64,000 nt of DNA from Chionoecetes opilio (taxonomy: Eukaryota; Arthropoda; Malacostraca; Decapoda; Majidae). Of the stretch, positions 12,826 to 20,078 are shown piece by piece (positions within the stretch are counted from its first letter, which is position 1; the number at the start of each line of letters is the position of its first letter). Below the pieces are notes generated by a model, which saw only the letters and a program-made list of their open reading frames with translations, was not told the DNA's origin and did no database searches. Location: contig JACEEZ010025386.1 in the NCBI GenBank assembly GCA_016584305.1, positions 7,501 through 71,500 on the forward strand, given 5' to 3'. The translations under genes were made by a program, and so were the position numbers.

Positions 12826-13294
12826 CCCCCATATCTAAATACCCCCATATGTAATCCCCCCATTATTCGGATCCTTGCATTACTCGGACCACTCCTTGGC
12901 CCAATTAGTTATAATATTTTGAATAATATGACCTTAATATGAGAGGTTTTACTGTACCTCCTATCTTACATGCTATCTTTTCTTTCAGTTTCATTTTCAT
13001 TGTTTTCCTTCATATAAAAACCCTAAATTATATCTTTCTATTTTTCCCATTTCCAAAAATAAAATTAATTCACTTTTTTTTTCCCTCAGGTTTGGTGGAA
13101 TATATCTTGGACCGAAAAACAGAGTCCGACAAGGAAGGAATGGAAGTGAAGTGGAAATTGGCGGAGACTCTTTCAAGTCCGCCTCCTCCTCCACCTTCCC
13201 CGAGGATGATCTGTGCCGCCTTGAGAAGTACTACAGACAGGGGCCCTTCTACGTGGAGGCCCAGATGGAGGTGGCACTCGAGGGGCAGGACTGA
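5120..13294 (+). CDS. PSMD5: PSMD5 (26S proteasome non-ATPase regulatory subunit 5), whole gene
   Basis: PSMD5 (S5B, yeast Hsm3-like) is a HEAT/ARM-repeat chaperone that binds the Rpt1/Rpt2 module and helps assemble the 19S base; it is not part of the mature 26S particle. Eight exons were joined by GT-AG sites and matching phases: 5120-5289, 6520-6697, 7090-7332, about 9173-9385, 9886-10089, 10418-10527, 11296-11479 and 13090-13294. Family-like stretches include a FLHPNESVRRLMLKQ match to the human LIHPDDSVKILTLSQ region, LPFPDQHCAALRLL near the C-terminus and YYRQGPFYVEAQ just before the stop. The total is about 440-450 residues, below the roughly 500 of human, because exon 4 is incomplete. 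Exon 4 has a disturbed frame and exon 8 needs a 1-bp correction; neither is likely biological. Introns are filled with tandem arrays, two of which copy exon edges. Confidence 0.88.
6520..6697 (+). CDS. PSMD5: PSMD5 exon 2
   Basis: The acceptor is CCCACGCAG and the T at 6520 completes an Asp codon from exon 1. The frame reads EQIELTVQVMSELL and then RAFLHPNESVRRLMLKQ, up to the donor GTGACA. The exon ends in phase 0. A (GA)n microsatellite starts six bases into the intron. Confidence 0.88.
6703..6888. repeat. (GA)n microsatellites hard against a splice donor
   Basis: Two GA tracts (about 6703-6760 and 6838-6888) are separated by a GAAGAGAAGA-rich spacer in PSMD5 intron 2. Confidence 0.9.
7090..7332 (+). 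CDS. PSMD5: PSMD5 exon 3
   Basis: The acceptor is CCCACACAG. The frame runs ALQRVATEGGVADLTQDTEM to SRRFNVYE, then the donor GTTAGT. Both ends are phase 0. It aligns with the HEAT-repeat stretch of human PSMD5 that ends in RYRVYE. The last 30 bases plus the donor are the seed of the repeated block at 7990-8830. Confidence 0.88.
7458..7519 (+). mobile_element. 3' end fragment of LINE family A
   Basis: The fragment carries CAGGAACTACCACGTGTAGG and the CTTCCTTATTTTCTTA tail that ends the longer copy at 30360-30722. Confidence 0.7.
7560..7950. repeat. ~70-bp intronic tandem repeat
   Basis: Five to six units of CCTAACCTAACTTCACTAAT, then CTCCTAGCCAGACCCC and a short A-run with ATCATTACTTACC, lie in PSMD5 intron 3. 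Confidence 0.85.
7990..8830. repeat. Tandem copies of PSMD5 exon 3 3' edge plus donor
   Basis: About seven units of around 80 bp each carry AGGTTTAATGTGTATGAG followed by GTTAG, identical or nearly so to the end of exon 3 and its donor at 7309-7337. Units start near 7990, 8075, 8158, 8240 (eroded), 8535, 8618 and 8795. The middle stretch, 8230-8500, is deletion-ridden. Several units also carry LINE-tail-like AACATAAGAAAATAAGG. Confidence 0.8.
8827..9130 (-). mobile_element. LINE family A 3' region (RT C-terminus remnant)
   Basis: Read on the minus strand, this matches the + strand copy at 30360-30722: a reverse-transcriptase C-terminal tail around VVNEWNGLS, a GSFK-type motif and the CACGTGTAGGTCTC 3' UTR. 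It abuts PSMD5 exon 4 and may have disturbed its 5' part. Confidence 0.7.
9173..9385 (+). CDS. PSMD5: PSMD5 exon 4 (approximate start, frame disturbed)
   Basis: The 3' half is secure: GRTYLDEQGVTERLMYLLSL to ARLLTHG with donor GTAGGT at 9386 matches the human GRQYLAQEGVIDQ block. The 5' half is only traceable across frames: LEHLLKVLT resembles human VTQLLRELT, and VTTLS resembles VTSLA. Frame changes lie near 9195, near 9245 and at the G5 run 9287-9291. About 20 residues expected before LEHLLKV are not found. The start at 9173 follows a weak TTTTTAAAG acceptor and is provisional. Confidence 0.55.
9386..9570. repeat. GGTTAGGTCAAGGGTCA array starting at a splice donor
   Basis: The donor itself, GTAGGTCAAGGGTCA, is similar to the repeat phrase GTTAGGTCAAGGGTCAAGG that follows in the intron in several imperfect units. 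Confidence 0.65.
9886..10089 (+). CDS. PSMD5: PSMD5 exon 5
   Basis: The acceptor is CCCCCCTAG. The frame reads GLLEFLGNLGQHRPRHTLEQ and ends LALSKC, matching human GFVKFFGNLA through VLQKTG. The donor GTGAGT is at 10090, phase 1. The exon is GC-rich compared with its introns. Confidence 0.88.
10418..10527 (+). CDS. PSMD5: PSMD5 exon 6
   Basis: The acceptor is CTCCCCAG. The frame reads HEMDQVLEALGTEAMRGTSD and MKVLALEVLTELFQLA, with donor GTACGT. Phases 1 to 0 agree with the neighbours. It aligns with the FERLLMRIG to LDAISSLLYL block. Confidence 0.88.
10560..10942. repeat. ~50-bp intronic tandem repeat after exon 6
   Basis: About seven units of CTAGGAGGTTATTGGTGAGG then TTAGGCTAGTAATATTTTTG follow the exon. 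The sequence just after the exon 6 donor (GTGCTAAGAGGTTAATGG) resembles the start of the unit. Confidence 0.8.
11088..11200. repeat. Near-perfect long hairpin in PSMD5 intron 6
   Basis: Arms of about 45-50 bp (5' arm with GGCGAAAATGAGGCCCCTTC, 3' arm with GGGCCCCATTTTCGCCGA) flank a loop of roughly 15 bp. The arms pair through runs of C6/G6. It could be a young foldback element or a structured transcript segment. Confidence 0.7.
11296..11479 (+). CDS. PSMD5: PSMD5 exon 7
   Basis: The acceptor is CCTCTCACAG. The frame contains LELWWANTLSLGEVFKLARL, then PFPDQHCAALRLLTVLAR and WGQRLLCAEPG, closely matching human [20 protein letters not shown]. The donor is GTAGGA, phase 1. A (CA)n tract begins about 25 bp into the intron. 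Confidence 0.92.
11885..12096. repeat. 16-bp minisatellite AATATCAATCTTTCCA
   Basis: About 13 near-identical head-to-tail units lie inside the first copy of the triplicated acceptor segment. The other copies have only one or two units. Confidence 0.95.
12584..12954. mobile_element. pogo/Tigger-like MITE, TIR CAGTAAAACCTCTCGTATTC
   Basis: The inverted ends CAGTAAAACCTCTC and GAGAGGTTTTACTG are flanked by TA. Inside are ATTATTCGGAC repeats and long T-runs. A second copy is at 18186-18437. The CAGTAAAACCTC terminus with TA duplication fits the pogo/Tigger group (from general knowledge of those ends). Confidence 0.7.
13090..13294 (+). CDS. PSMD5: PSMD5 exon 8 (terminal), 1-bp frame break
   Basis: The acceptor is TTTTCCCTCAG. 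The first frame reads GLVEYILDRKTESDKEG and KWKLAETLSS, matching human FVEYVVDRSVEHDKA. The conserved ending FPEDDLCRLEKYYRQGPFYV and the stop TGA at 13292-13294 are in another frame, which implies one missing base near 13171-13185. No intron of usable length can bridge the two. Confidence 0.85.
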
Positions 13295-13832
13295 AGGGCG
13301 AGACAAGGAATTTTTTGGGTCCTTAAGTTTTACATTTGATTTTTTTTCTCTTTTTTTTTAGCTTTAAAGTTTATGGGAGTATTTTCTATTTGCCCTTTTT
13401 TTGTTTCTCTGGTATTTTGTTCTTTAATACATTGCAGGTTTTTCGTGTATTGATTTTTCGCTCTTTTTTTATCGTGGTCTTGAGTGCTTCCATCCTTTTT
13501 TTCCATTTATTTATCCTTATTTTATATCTGTTTGTTTTTTGCTCTCTCTCTCTCTCTCTCACTTGTCTTTTTGGCTCTTATACAATGCAGGGATTTCCTT
13601 TGTTGATTTTTCTCGCATTAAAGGCAACGTTTTGATTTTGTAACTAGCAAAACAACTTCAAATATAACTTCAGTTCTTCACAATATTAACTATCAGGAAA
13701 CACCAATTGGATTTTATTCTAACTATTGGTTTAGTTTGTATTCTTTGGGGCATTAATGAAGCAGCTATGTGAAGGAGTACATTAAACAACTCTGTCACCA
13801 CCTCACTCCTTCTCTCACTCCTCTCTATATAT
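13295..13832. other. PSMD5 3' flank, T-rich
   Basis: The stretch is T- and CT-rich and includes the likely 3' UTR. I see no clear AATAAA close to the stop and no element ends. Confidence 0.4.
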
Positions 13833-14260
13833 ACATAAGAAAATAAGGAAGCTACAAGAGGCTGGGAGACCTACACGTGGTAGTTCCTGTTACTTAACAC
13901 TACCTACATCCACCTTTCATCCCCATCCATAACACTGTCTAGCCTCCTTTTAACCCCTTCGCTCCCAGATCTTTCCTTTGCTATAAAAATTTGTATGTTG
14001 TCGAGCCATAAAATTACGAAGTCACTGAATATACCCAATTAGTTAGTGGACAAGGATACTAAACAGGTCATAGCTATAAAACATTGCTTATAGTCGCTTA
14101 AAATTGTGTCATGGTACCCAAATTACAATGGCAATGACGTTCTGGGTCTCAAGGGGTTAAAGTTCCCTATTGACCACCTGACGACTGAGTCCATTCCAAT
14201 CATTTACCACCCTATTTGTGAACCAGTTTCTCCCTATTTCCTTATTAAATCTACACACAG
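13833..14260 (-). mobile_element. LINE family A fragment, split by a MITE
   Basis: Minus-strand LINE A 3' sequence runs 13833-13952 and resumes at 14161. The break is exactly at TTTTAA/AG, where other copies read CCTTTTAAAGCTCCC. The intervening 208 bp are the element listed at 13953-14156. Confidence 0.8.
13953..14156 (-). mobile_element. piggyBac-type MITE (TTAA target), copy 1
   Basis: The ends are CCCCTT and AAGGGG, flanked by TTAA on both sides. The interior contains GTCGAGCCATAAAATTACG and GACAAGGATACTAAACAGG. Insertion into the LINE fragment gives a precise empty-site comparison, so the 4-bp TTAA duplication is directly visible. Relatives lie at 21371-21574, 29874-30076, 36804-37012 and about 43180-43338. 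Confidence 0.8.
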
Positions 14261-14465
14261 GAAACAAAGCAACACTTTAATATTACCGTCATTTCTCTAT
14301 TTATTATTTCAACATCTCATCACGGGACAAAATATTTCTGCATGTTACAGTACTTTAGGATGTCGCGAAAGATTACACTGTGAACTCTTGCCTTATAGTT
14401 ACCTTGCATTGGTACACTATGTCATTATTTTAAAGTAATATTGTTTGTTTACGGATATCTCTTCT

Positions 14466-14468
<3 letters not shown>

Positions 14469-14528
<60 letters not shown>
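14469..14528. repeat. (CA)n microsatellite
   Basis: About 30 uninterrupted CA dinucleotides. Confidence 0.95.
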
Positions 14529-14530
<2 letters not shown>

Positions 14531-14705
14531 CCTGCATGGGTCAGAGAGAGAGAGAGAGAGAGGCTGATAAAGGAAAAGGACCTAAATAAATAAGAGATAC
14601 AAGAAAACAATAGAATTTAAGGTGGCACACATTTACTATAGGAAGACGGAAGATCTATTAAATAACACACACACACACATATCCTCCTTGCAAGATTTAT
14701 AATTA

Positions 14706-15260
14706 CAGTCGACTCGATTTAACGAACCCCATTCGCCACTGGACAAGCGGACTAAACCATTCAAAAAGTCCACTGCTTGAAAAAAAGCCGTGCAGATGTT
14801 CCCGCCAAATCCAGCATGTAGCGCCAGTCACTGTTTACCTCCCAACATAGCTACTCTGTCTGCTTGTGTTTGTGATTATTTCTCATTTATTTCACAATTT
14901 TTCCTGTATTGTCACACCCCCGGGAAAAGGTTTATGGAACTGTCGCCGATGGGAATTCTCGCCCAAACACCAAACTAGAACTCTCGTCGACGTGGAAATG
15001 TTAACCTAACCTGGACAATGGCACCTAACTGATCAAGCTTACGATAGTATTTCATCCCTGAATGCAGAAACGCGGGTAACACTTGATTAAATGTATATAT
15101 TGGCTCCTGTAATATCAAGAATTGGAACACTCGACGACGGCGGCGAGAGTTCCGATCGGCGAGAGTTCCAGGTACCCGGGAAAATACCCTTGCACTAACG
15201 GACAATAGGCTCTGACGGACCACTTCACTCCCTGTAGTCCGCTGATGCAAGGGTCCACTG
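14706..15260. mobile_element. Possible Tigger-like element remnant
   Basis: The ends CAGTCGACTCGATTTAACG and the inverse of GGGTCCACTG are flanked by TA. Only the outer dozen bases pair well. No transposase frame is present. This is tentative. Confidence 0.35.
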
Positions 15261-15930
15261 TACTATGTTACTTTGCCAACTAAACATAAAGTAATAAATT
15301 ATACATCGTAGGAGGTTATAATGAGCTCACACTGGACACAATTTGCTTCTCAATATAATGTAAATGCCCATTATCATTATATTAAATATTTTGACTTGAA
15401 AATAATTACTCTTTAAATACCATGAAAAAAAAAACATACATTCTATACAGATAATAATGTGTTTAAATTATGAAAGACAACGCAACATATTATTGTCGTC
15501 AGTTTTAACACCTTTTTCCCACCTGATTATGAACAAAATTAATTATATATAGGCCTACTTACTAATTACATGTACGAGTCGTTACTTATCTTTTGTAATT
15601 CAGGTCAGAGTTAATTTCTTTATCTTAATTATCATATCATCGAAATTCGTCCAACTTATCACGTCTAGAAAATATTACGTCGCTTCTTACGCCGAGAATG
15701 AATAATCTCCATATATATTTTTGAGGTGATGGTGGAGCTTATTCTGTACTATCTCAACGCTGAACACATGAGCCAGTAATGTACTGATATCTTCCAGGTT
15801 TTATTAATTTACGCAGTGATGCATAGGCGACACAAATGAACTAACGGTGTACACACATATAAAGAGTGCTGTGATTATATGTAAATGAAGAGTATTAAAC
15901 TGCCTCCCTTGTTCCATTTCTACCCTTTGG
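15260..15930. other. AT-rich intergenic sequence
   Basis: No gene, repeat unit or element end that I can support. Confidence 0.4.
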
Positions 15931-15934
15931 TGTA

Positions 15935-16352
15935 ACTTACAAGCCCTTAATTAGGTTACGTAAGGGTCGCAGTACAAGCCCTTAATTAGGTTACATAAGG
16001 GTCGTATTACAATGACCTTAATTAGGCTACGTAAGGGTCGAGTTACAAGCCCTTATTTAGCTTACGTAAGGGTCACGGTACAAGCCCTTAATTAGGGTAC
16101 GTAAGGGTCGCGGTACAAGCCCTTAATTAGCTTACATAAGAGTCACGGTACAAGCCCTTAATTAGGGTACGTAAGGGTCGCGGTACAAACCCTTAATTAG
16201 GGTACGTAAGGGTCGCGGTACAAGCCCTTAATTAGGGTACGTAAGGGTCGCGGTACAAACCCTTAATTAGGGTACGTAAGGGTCGCGGTACAAGCCCTTA
16301 ATTAGGGTACGTAAGGGTCGCGGTACAAACCCTTAATTAGGGTACGTAAGGC
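15935..16352. repeat. 34-bp minisatellite TACAAGCCCTTAATTAGG
   Basis: About twelve units alternate ACAAGCCCTTAATTAGG with GTACGTAAGGGTCGCGG. Spacing is regular but there is no spacer diversity, so it is not CRISPR-like. Confidence 0.95.
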
Positions 16353-16587
16353 CAGGGACTTATGAGTTGTCCCTTACTTTATTTTTTTACATTCTTTGGT
16401 ATTTTTGTCGTAAAAAAAATAGTCATAAGAAGTGTGATGCTTATATTAGATACTTACATAAGCTTTATATTAATGGTTATTTCTCTTATCGTCTTAATTA
16501 CTGACCCTTCCTGCCTCTAACAACCTCTCTCTCTCTTAACAACTCTCCCTGCCAGTTATAAGAAGTGCATTGCTTATTAGATAGACT

Positions 16588-16770
16588 ACCCGTCAGGGTG
16601 GCATGGTTGGTAGAGCCGCGGGCTCGTGTGCAGAATCCCTGCATTCGGTCAGTGGTTCGAGTCCACCAGAGGTGGTTCGTCCTGGCGTGGTGGCGCTTTG
16701 TATAGTCAACCTGGTAGTTGGTAGTTGCAAAGTGTCTAGATGGGATCAAAATATATATTAGATAGACCAA
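16588..16770 (+). mobile_element. tRNA-derived SINE
   Basis: A-box-like TGGTTGGTAGAGCCGCGGG and B-box GGTTCGAGTCC lie at tRNA-like spacing, without a pairing acceptor stem. A non-tRNA body follows. This is a SINE head rather than a functional tRNA. Confidence 0.6.
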
Positions 16771-16789
16771 AGACTACTCTATACTGGAC

Positions 16790-17147
16790 TTGGTACTCCT
16801 GCCCCGCACCAACGCGCCCATGACCAGTGGAGGCCAGTTTTGCCATTCCTGCCATTTGTGAACATCACCCCTATTTCCCTTCCTATGGTTTATCAGTATT
16901 AATGATATACTGTTACCTTCGTAAATATTTGTTCTATAATATTATCAAATAAAAAACAGTAAAATACACTAAAGAAATGCCATTATGAGAGAGTGAAGAA
17001 ATATGCACGAAGATAACGGTATGTCATTCATACTGATAAACCATAGGAAGGGAAATGGGAGAGATGTTAAAAAATGTCAGGCATCGCAAAACTGGCCTCC
17101 ACTGGAAATAGCCCAAACTGAGTACCAAGTCCAGTATACAAGAAAAA
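16790..17147. mobile_element. Foldback element, arms TATACTGGACTTGGTACTC
   Basis: The left arm (ATACTGGACTTGGTACTC, GGCCAGTTTTGC, CATAGGAAG-type sequence) returns inverted on the right. The interior with AATATTATCAAATAAAAAAC recurs at 61260-61390 as a partial copy. Confidence 0.65.
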
Positions 17148-17379
17148 TAATAACAGGCAAATATGAAAGGTGAACTGAGACAAGGAAAAAAAAACAAAAA
17201 AAAAAAAAAAAACAAAAAAATTAAAGAAAAAAAGGAAAATAAAAGAAATAAAAGAACAAAATAAAGAAAGAAAAATTAATAATATTGAAGTATAAGGAGA
17301 CGACTTTGTATACTTATATGAACCACTGTATTAATGTTTATTTCTCTTATTGTCTATATTACTAACCCTTCCTCTAACA

Positions 17380-17890
17380 ACCTCCCTGCCTCTCTAACAA
17401 CCCTCCCTGCCTCTCTAACAGCCTCTCTCTCTTCTAACAACCCTCCCTGCCTCTAACAACCCTCCCTGCCTCTCTAACAACCTCTCTTCTAACAACCCTC
17501 CCTGCCTCTCTAACAACCTCTCTTCTAACAACCCTCCCTGCCTCTCTAACAACCCTCCCTGCCTCTCTAACAACCCTCCCTGCTTCTCTAACAACCCCTC
17601 TCTCTTCTAACAACCCTCCCTGCCGCTCTAACAACCCTCCCTGCCTCTCTAACAACCCTCCCTGCCTCTCTAACAACCCTCCCTGCTTCTCTAACAACCC
17701 CTCTCTCTTCTAACAACCCTCCCTGCCGCTCTAACAACCCTCCCTGCCTCTCTAACAACCCTCCCTGCCGCTCTAACAACCCTCCCTGCCTCTAACAACC
17801 CTCCCTGCCTCTAACAACCCTCCCTGCCGCTCTAACAACCCTCCCTGCCTCTAACAACCCTCCCTGCCTCTCTAACAACCCTCCCTGACA
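17380..17890. repeat. ~20-bp minisatellite CTAACAACCCTCCCTGCCTC
   Basis: More than twenty imperfect units. Precursor units lie at 16505-16555 and later ones at 17985-18020. Reverse-strand reading frames rich in the pattern LLERQGG are artefacts of the 20/21-bp period. Confidence 0.9.
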
Positions 17891-18185
17891 TTTATAAGAA
17901 GTGTGTTGCATATTAGATAGACACATGAACAACTCTATTAAAGGTTATTTCTCTTATTGTCTTTGTTAGTTAGTTAGTTACCTGCCTCTAACAACCTATC
18001 TCCCTCTTAACAACCCTCCCTACCTAGTTCAGACACTCGTCCAAACCACTGCCGGGAGTTCATAACAACGAGCGGCCGTCAATTAGGTCATTCTCACGGA
18101 GAACACAACGACAACGGAGCAACAAAATGACCTGAATAACAAGACAACAATTGCAGGTGCTTGAACGGAACTCACAAATACAGTA

Positions 18186-18337
18186 CAGTAAAACCTCTCG
18201 TATTGGGACTAATTGGGCCAAGGAGTGGTCCGAGTAATGCAAGGATCCGAATAATGGGGGGATTATATATGGGGGTATTTAGATATGTAAAAAAGAAAAA
18301 GAAAAAAAAAAAAATTAGGTTAGGAAATGTCAACCCG

Positions 18338-18368
<31 letters not shown>

Positions 18369-18437
18369 AGGCTAGGAAATTTCGACCCCTAAAAAAAAAA
18401 AAAAAAAGAGGAAGTCCGAATACGAGAGGTTTTACTG
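18186..18437. mobile_element. pogo/Tigger-like MITE, second copy
   Basis: The ends CAGTAAAACCTCTCG and CGAGAGGTTTTACTG are flanked by TA. It has internal A-runs and is the reverse orientation of the copy at 12584-12954 in its interior (GGTCCGAGTAATGCAAGG). Confidence 0.75.
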
Positions 18438-18529
18438 TACTTCATAAATTAATCTAAAAAGGAAAATGAGATAACAGATACACAATGGGAAGTACTACTG
18501 TCTACTATTTATAAGACTACTACTGCTAC

Positions 18530-18724
18530 TACTACTCTCTCTCTGACACCCGTTCATAAGAGAAGCTTCCCTTAATTAAAATGAGGATGGCCCCGACAGA
18601 AGAGTTTCCAATTATTCCTAGTCTTGCATACCTCTCTCTCTTCCTCCTTTATTTCCCTCAAGACTCTGCTCTTAACTCAGCACTGTTCAGCTGACCTCTC
18701 AACCTTGCCTCGACTCAGCACATA

Positions 18725-18755
<31 letters not shown>

Positions 18756-18860
18756 TCTCTTGACACCTTGTAATGAGAGGAACCTGCCATCTATTCCTCT
18801 CCTAGCACGTTCTAACTCTCTCTCTTACTCTTCTCAGCCCTTCCCTCAGCACATAACTAT

Positions 18861-18916
<56 letters not shown>

Positions 18917-19300
18917 TCTCTGATGCCCTTATATGTGAGGAACTTGCTATCTATTCCTATTCTTGCATGCTTTAACCCTCTCTCTCTTCTCTTCTCTTCT
19001 CTCAGCACATAACTACTACCACTACCACTACTACTACCACTACTATACCTGACACCATTTCATGAGAGGAACTTGCTATTCATTCCTTGTCTTTGCATAT
19101 TCTAACTCACTCTCTCTGCCCTCAGCTCACCACATTACTACTACTACTACTACTTCTGTTACTACTACTACTACTACCACTACCACTACTACAGCTGGCG
19201 CCCTTTCACACCCTTTCATAAGAGGAACTTGGCATCTATTCCTGTCCTAGCACGTTCTAACTCTCTCTCTCTCTCCCTCAAGACTTGCCCTCCCCTCAGC
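18530..19300. repeat. Complex repeat with (ACT)n, abutting the ARMC5 stop codon
   Basis: Five units of about 130-220 bp carry GACACC, TTCATGAGAGGAACTTGC, CTATTCCT, a CT-rich run, CTCAGCACATAACTACT and an (ACT)n block. The last unit ends CCCCTCAGCACAG at 19289-19301, which contains the complement of the ARMC5 stop. The array may therefore have grown from the gene's 3' edge. Confidence 0.75.
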
Positions 19301-20078
19301 ACAGTAGTTTGGTGTACTCACTCTCACTCACCATGTACAAAGACAGCGAGTGGTTACAATTACACACCAGGCGGTTCATGTCCATCGGGTGGCGGACGAT
19401 CATGCGGATGTTGTGGTCGATGTCCTGGGCGTGCGGCGAGTGGAACAGCCCCTTCATCCACCTGGCCCTCTTCCACGTCTTCATGGGGCGGACTAACACC
19501 GTACAGATCGCCCAAAGGATTAAGTTCTCGTTGATCCGCCCGACTCCACTCTCGTATATGCGGATCACGTCTTCCCACTCGTTAATACCTTGGATCATCC
19601 GCGACTCCGCATACGTCTGTAACCCTTCCACTAGTACATCTGCGACATGAGAACCAGCTCCATGTAGGCCACCATTCCACCGTCCCTCATCCGCCCACAT
19701 TCCCGGCAGCCGTGGAGGAAGTGGATCAGCATCTCCGTGGACTCCTTACCATTCCACGGAAGTTCCACCGACGCGCTGATGCCCTCGGAGAATGAACCCA
19801 GCAGCATGCCTCTCAGGAACTCATTCTTGTTACCCAGCGACTCACGATTAGCCTGAAACCGTGCTGCCGTCTTTCAGTTTAAACGTGACATCTTTCTCCT
19901 CTTTATCGTGCTGCCAGAGACACGTATCAGTCTCGTTTCCGTGTGCCGCCGTGTGTGAGGTCTGCGTTACGCCACACTTCTGATTCGTGTGGTTGAGGTG
20001 TGCCGTAACCTCCTCCTTGGTGTGACTCTCCCTCCTGTAACACGTCTCACAGCGTAATGGCTTAAAGTGGTTCTCCAG
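19296..20078 (-). CDS. ARMC5: ARMC5 exon 12: zinc-finger-like motif and BTB/BACK domain, terminal
   Basis: The acceptor is TCGTCTCACAG. The exon opens LENHFKPLRCETCYRRESH, with a C-x2-C-x13-H-x2-H arrangement (codons 10-30), then DVTFKLKDGSTVS as the BTB start, NEFLRGMLLGSFSEG, IHFLHGCRECG, EGLQTYAESRMI and a BACK-like tail. The frame breaks twice: an extra base at 19851-19852, after STVS, and a missing base near 19633-19635, where TACTAG should read Tyr then Leu. The stop is TGA at 19298-19296. A good donor (GTGAGTGAG) after LYM at 19332 means a further exon cannot be excluded. Confidence 0.8.

Larger units (their letters stand above)
11690..13089. repeat. Three tandem copies of the intron 7 / exon 8 acceptor segment
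   Basis: A unit of about 400-450 bp ending in CTTTTTTCCCTCAG then GTTTGGTGGAATATATC occurs at 12112-12141, about 12549-12581 and 13077-13107. Only the last runs into the true exon 8. The first copy carries a 16-bp minisatellite expansion and the second is cut by a MITE at 12584-12954. Confidence 0.85.

Noticed and set aside
13141..13200. Micro-intron to explain the frame change in PSMD5 exon 8
   Set aside because: The only GT...AG pair (GTGAAG to TTTCAAG) would give about a 32-bp intron, too short, and would delete conserved residues.
15935..16352. Regular 34-bp repeats resembling a CRISPR array
   Set aside because: There are no variable spacers; units are head to tail, and the genome is eukaryotic.
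18730..19200. Poly-Thr and poly-Ser ORFs
   Set aside because: They are translations of (ACT)n microsatellites.
19296..19340. Splice donor GTGAGTGAG in ARMC5 exon 12 as evidence for a 13th exon
   Set aside because: The open frame ends within 12 codons and the BACK-like region is complete as in human; no further exon was recognisable downstream. Kept as a caveat only.
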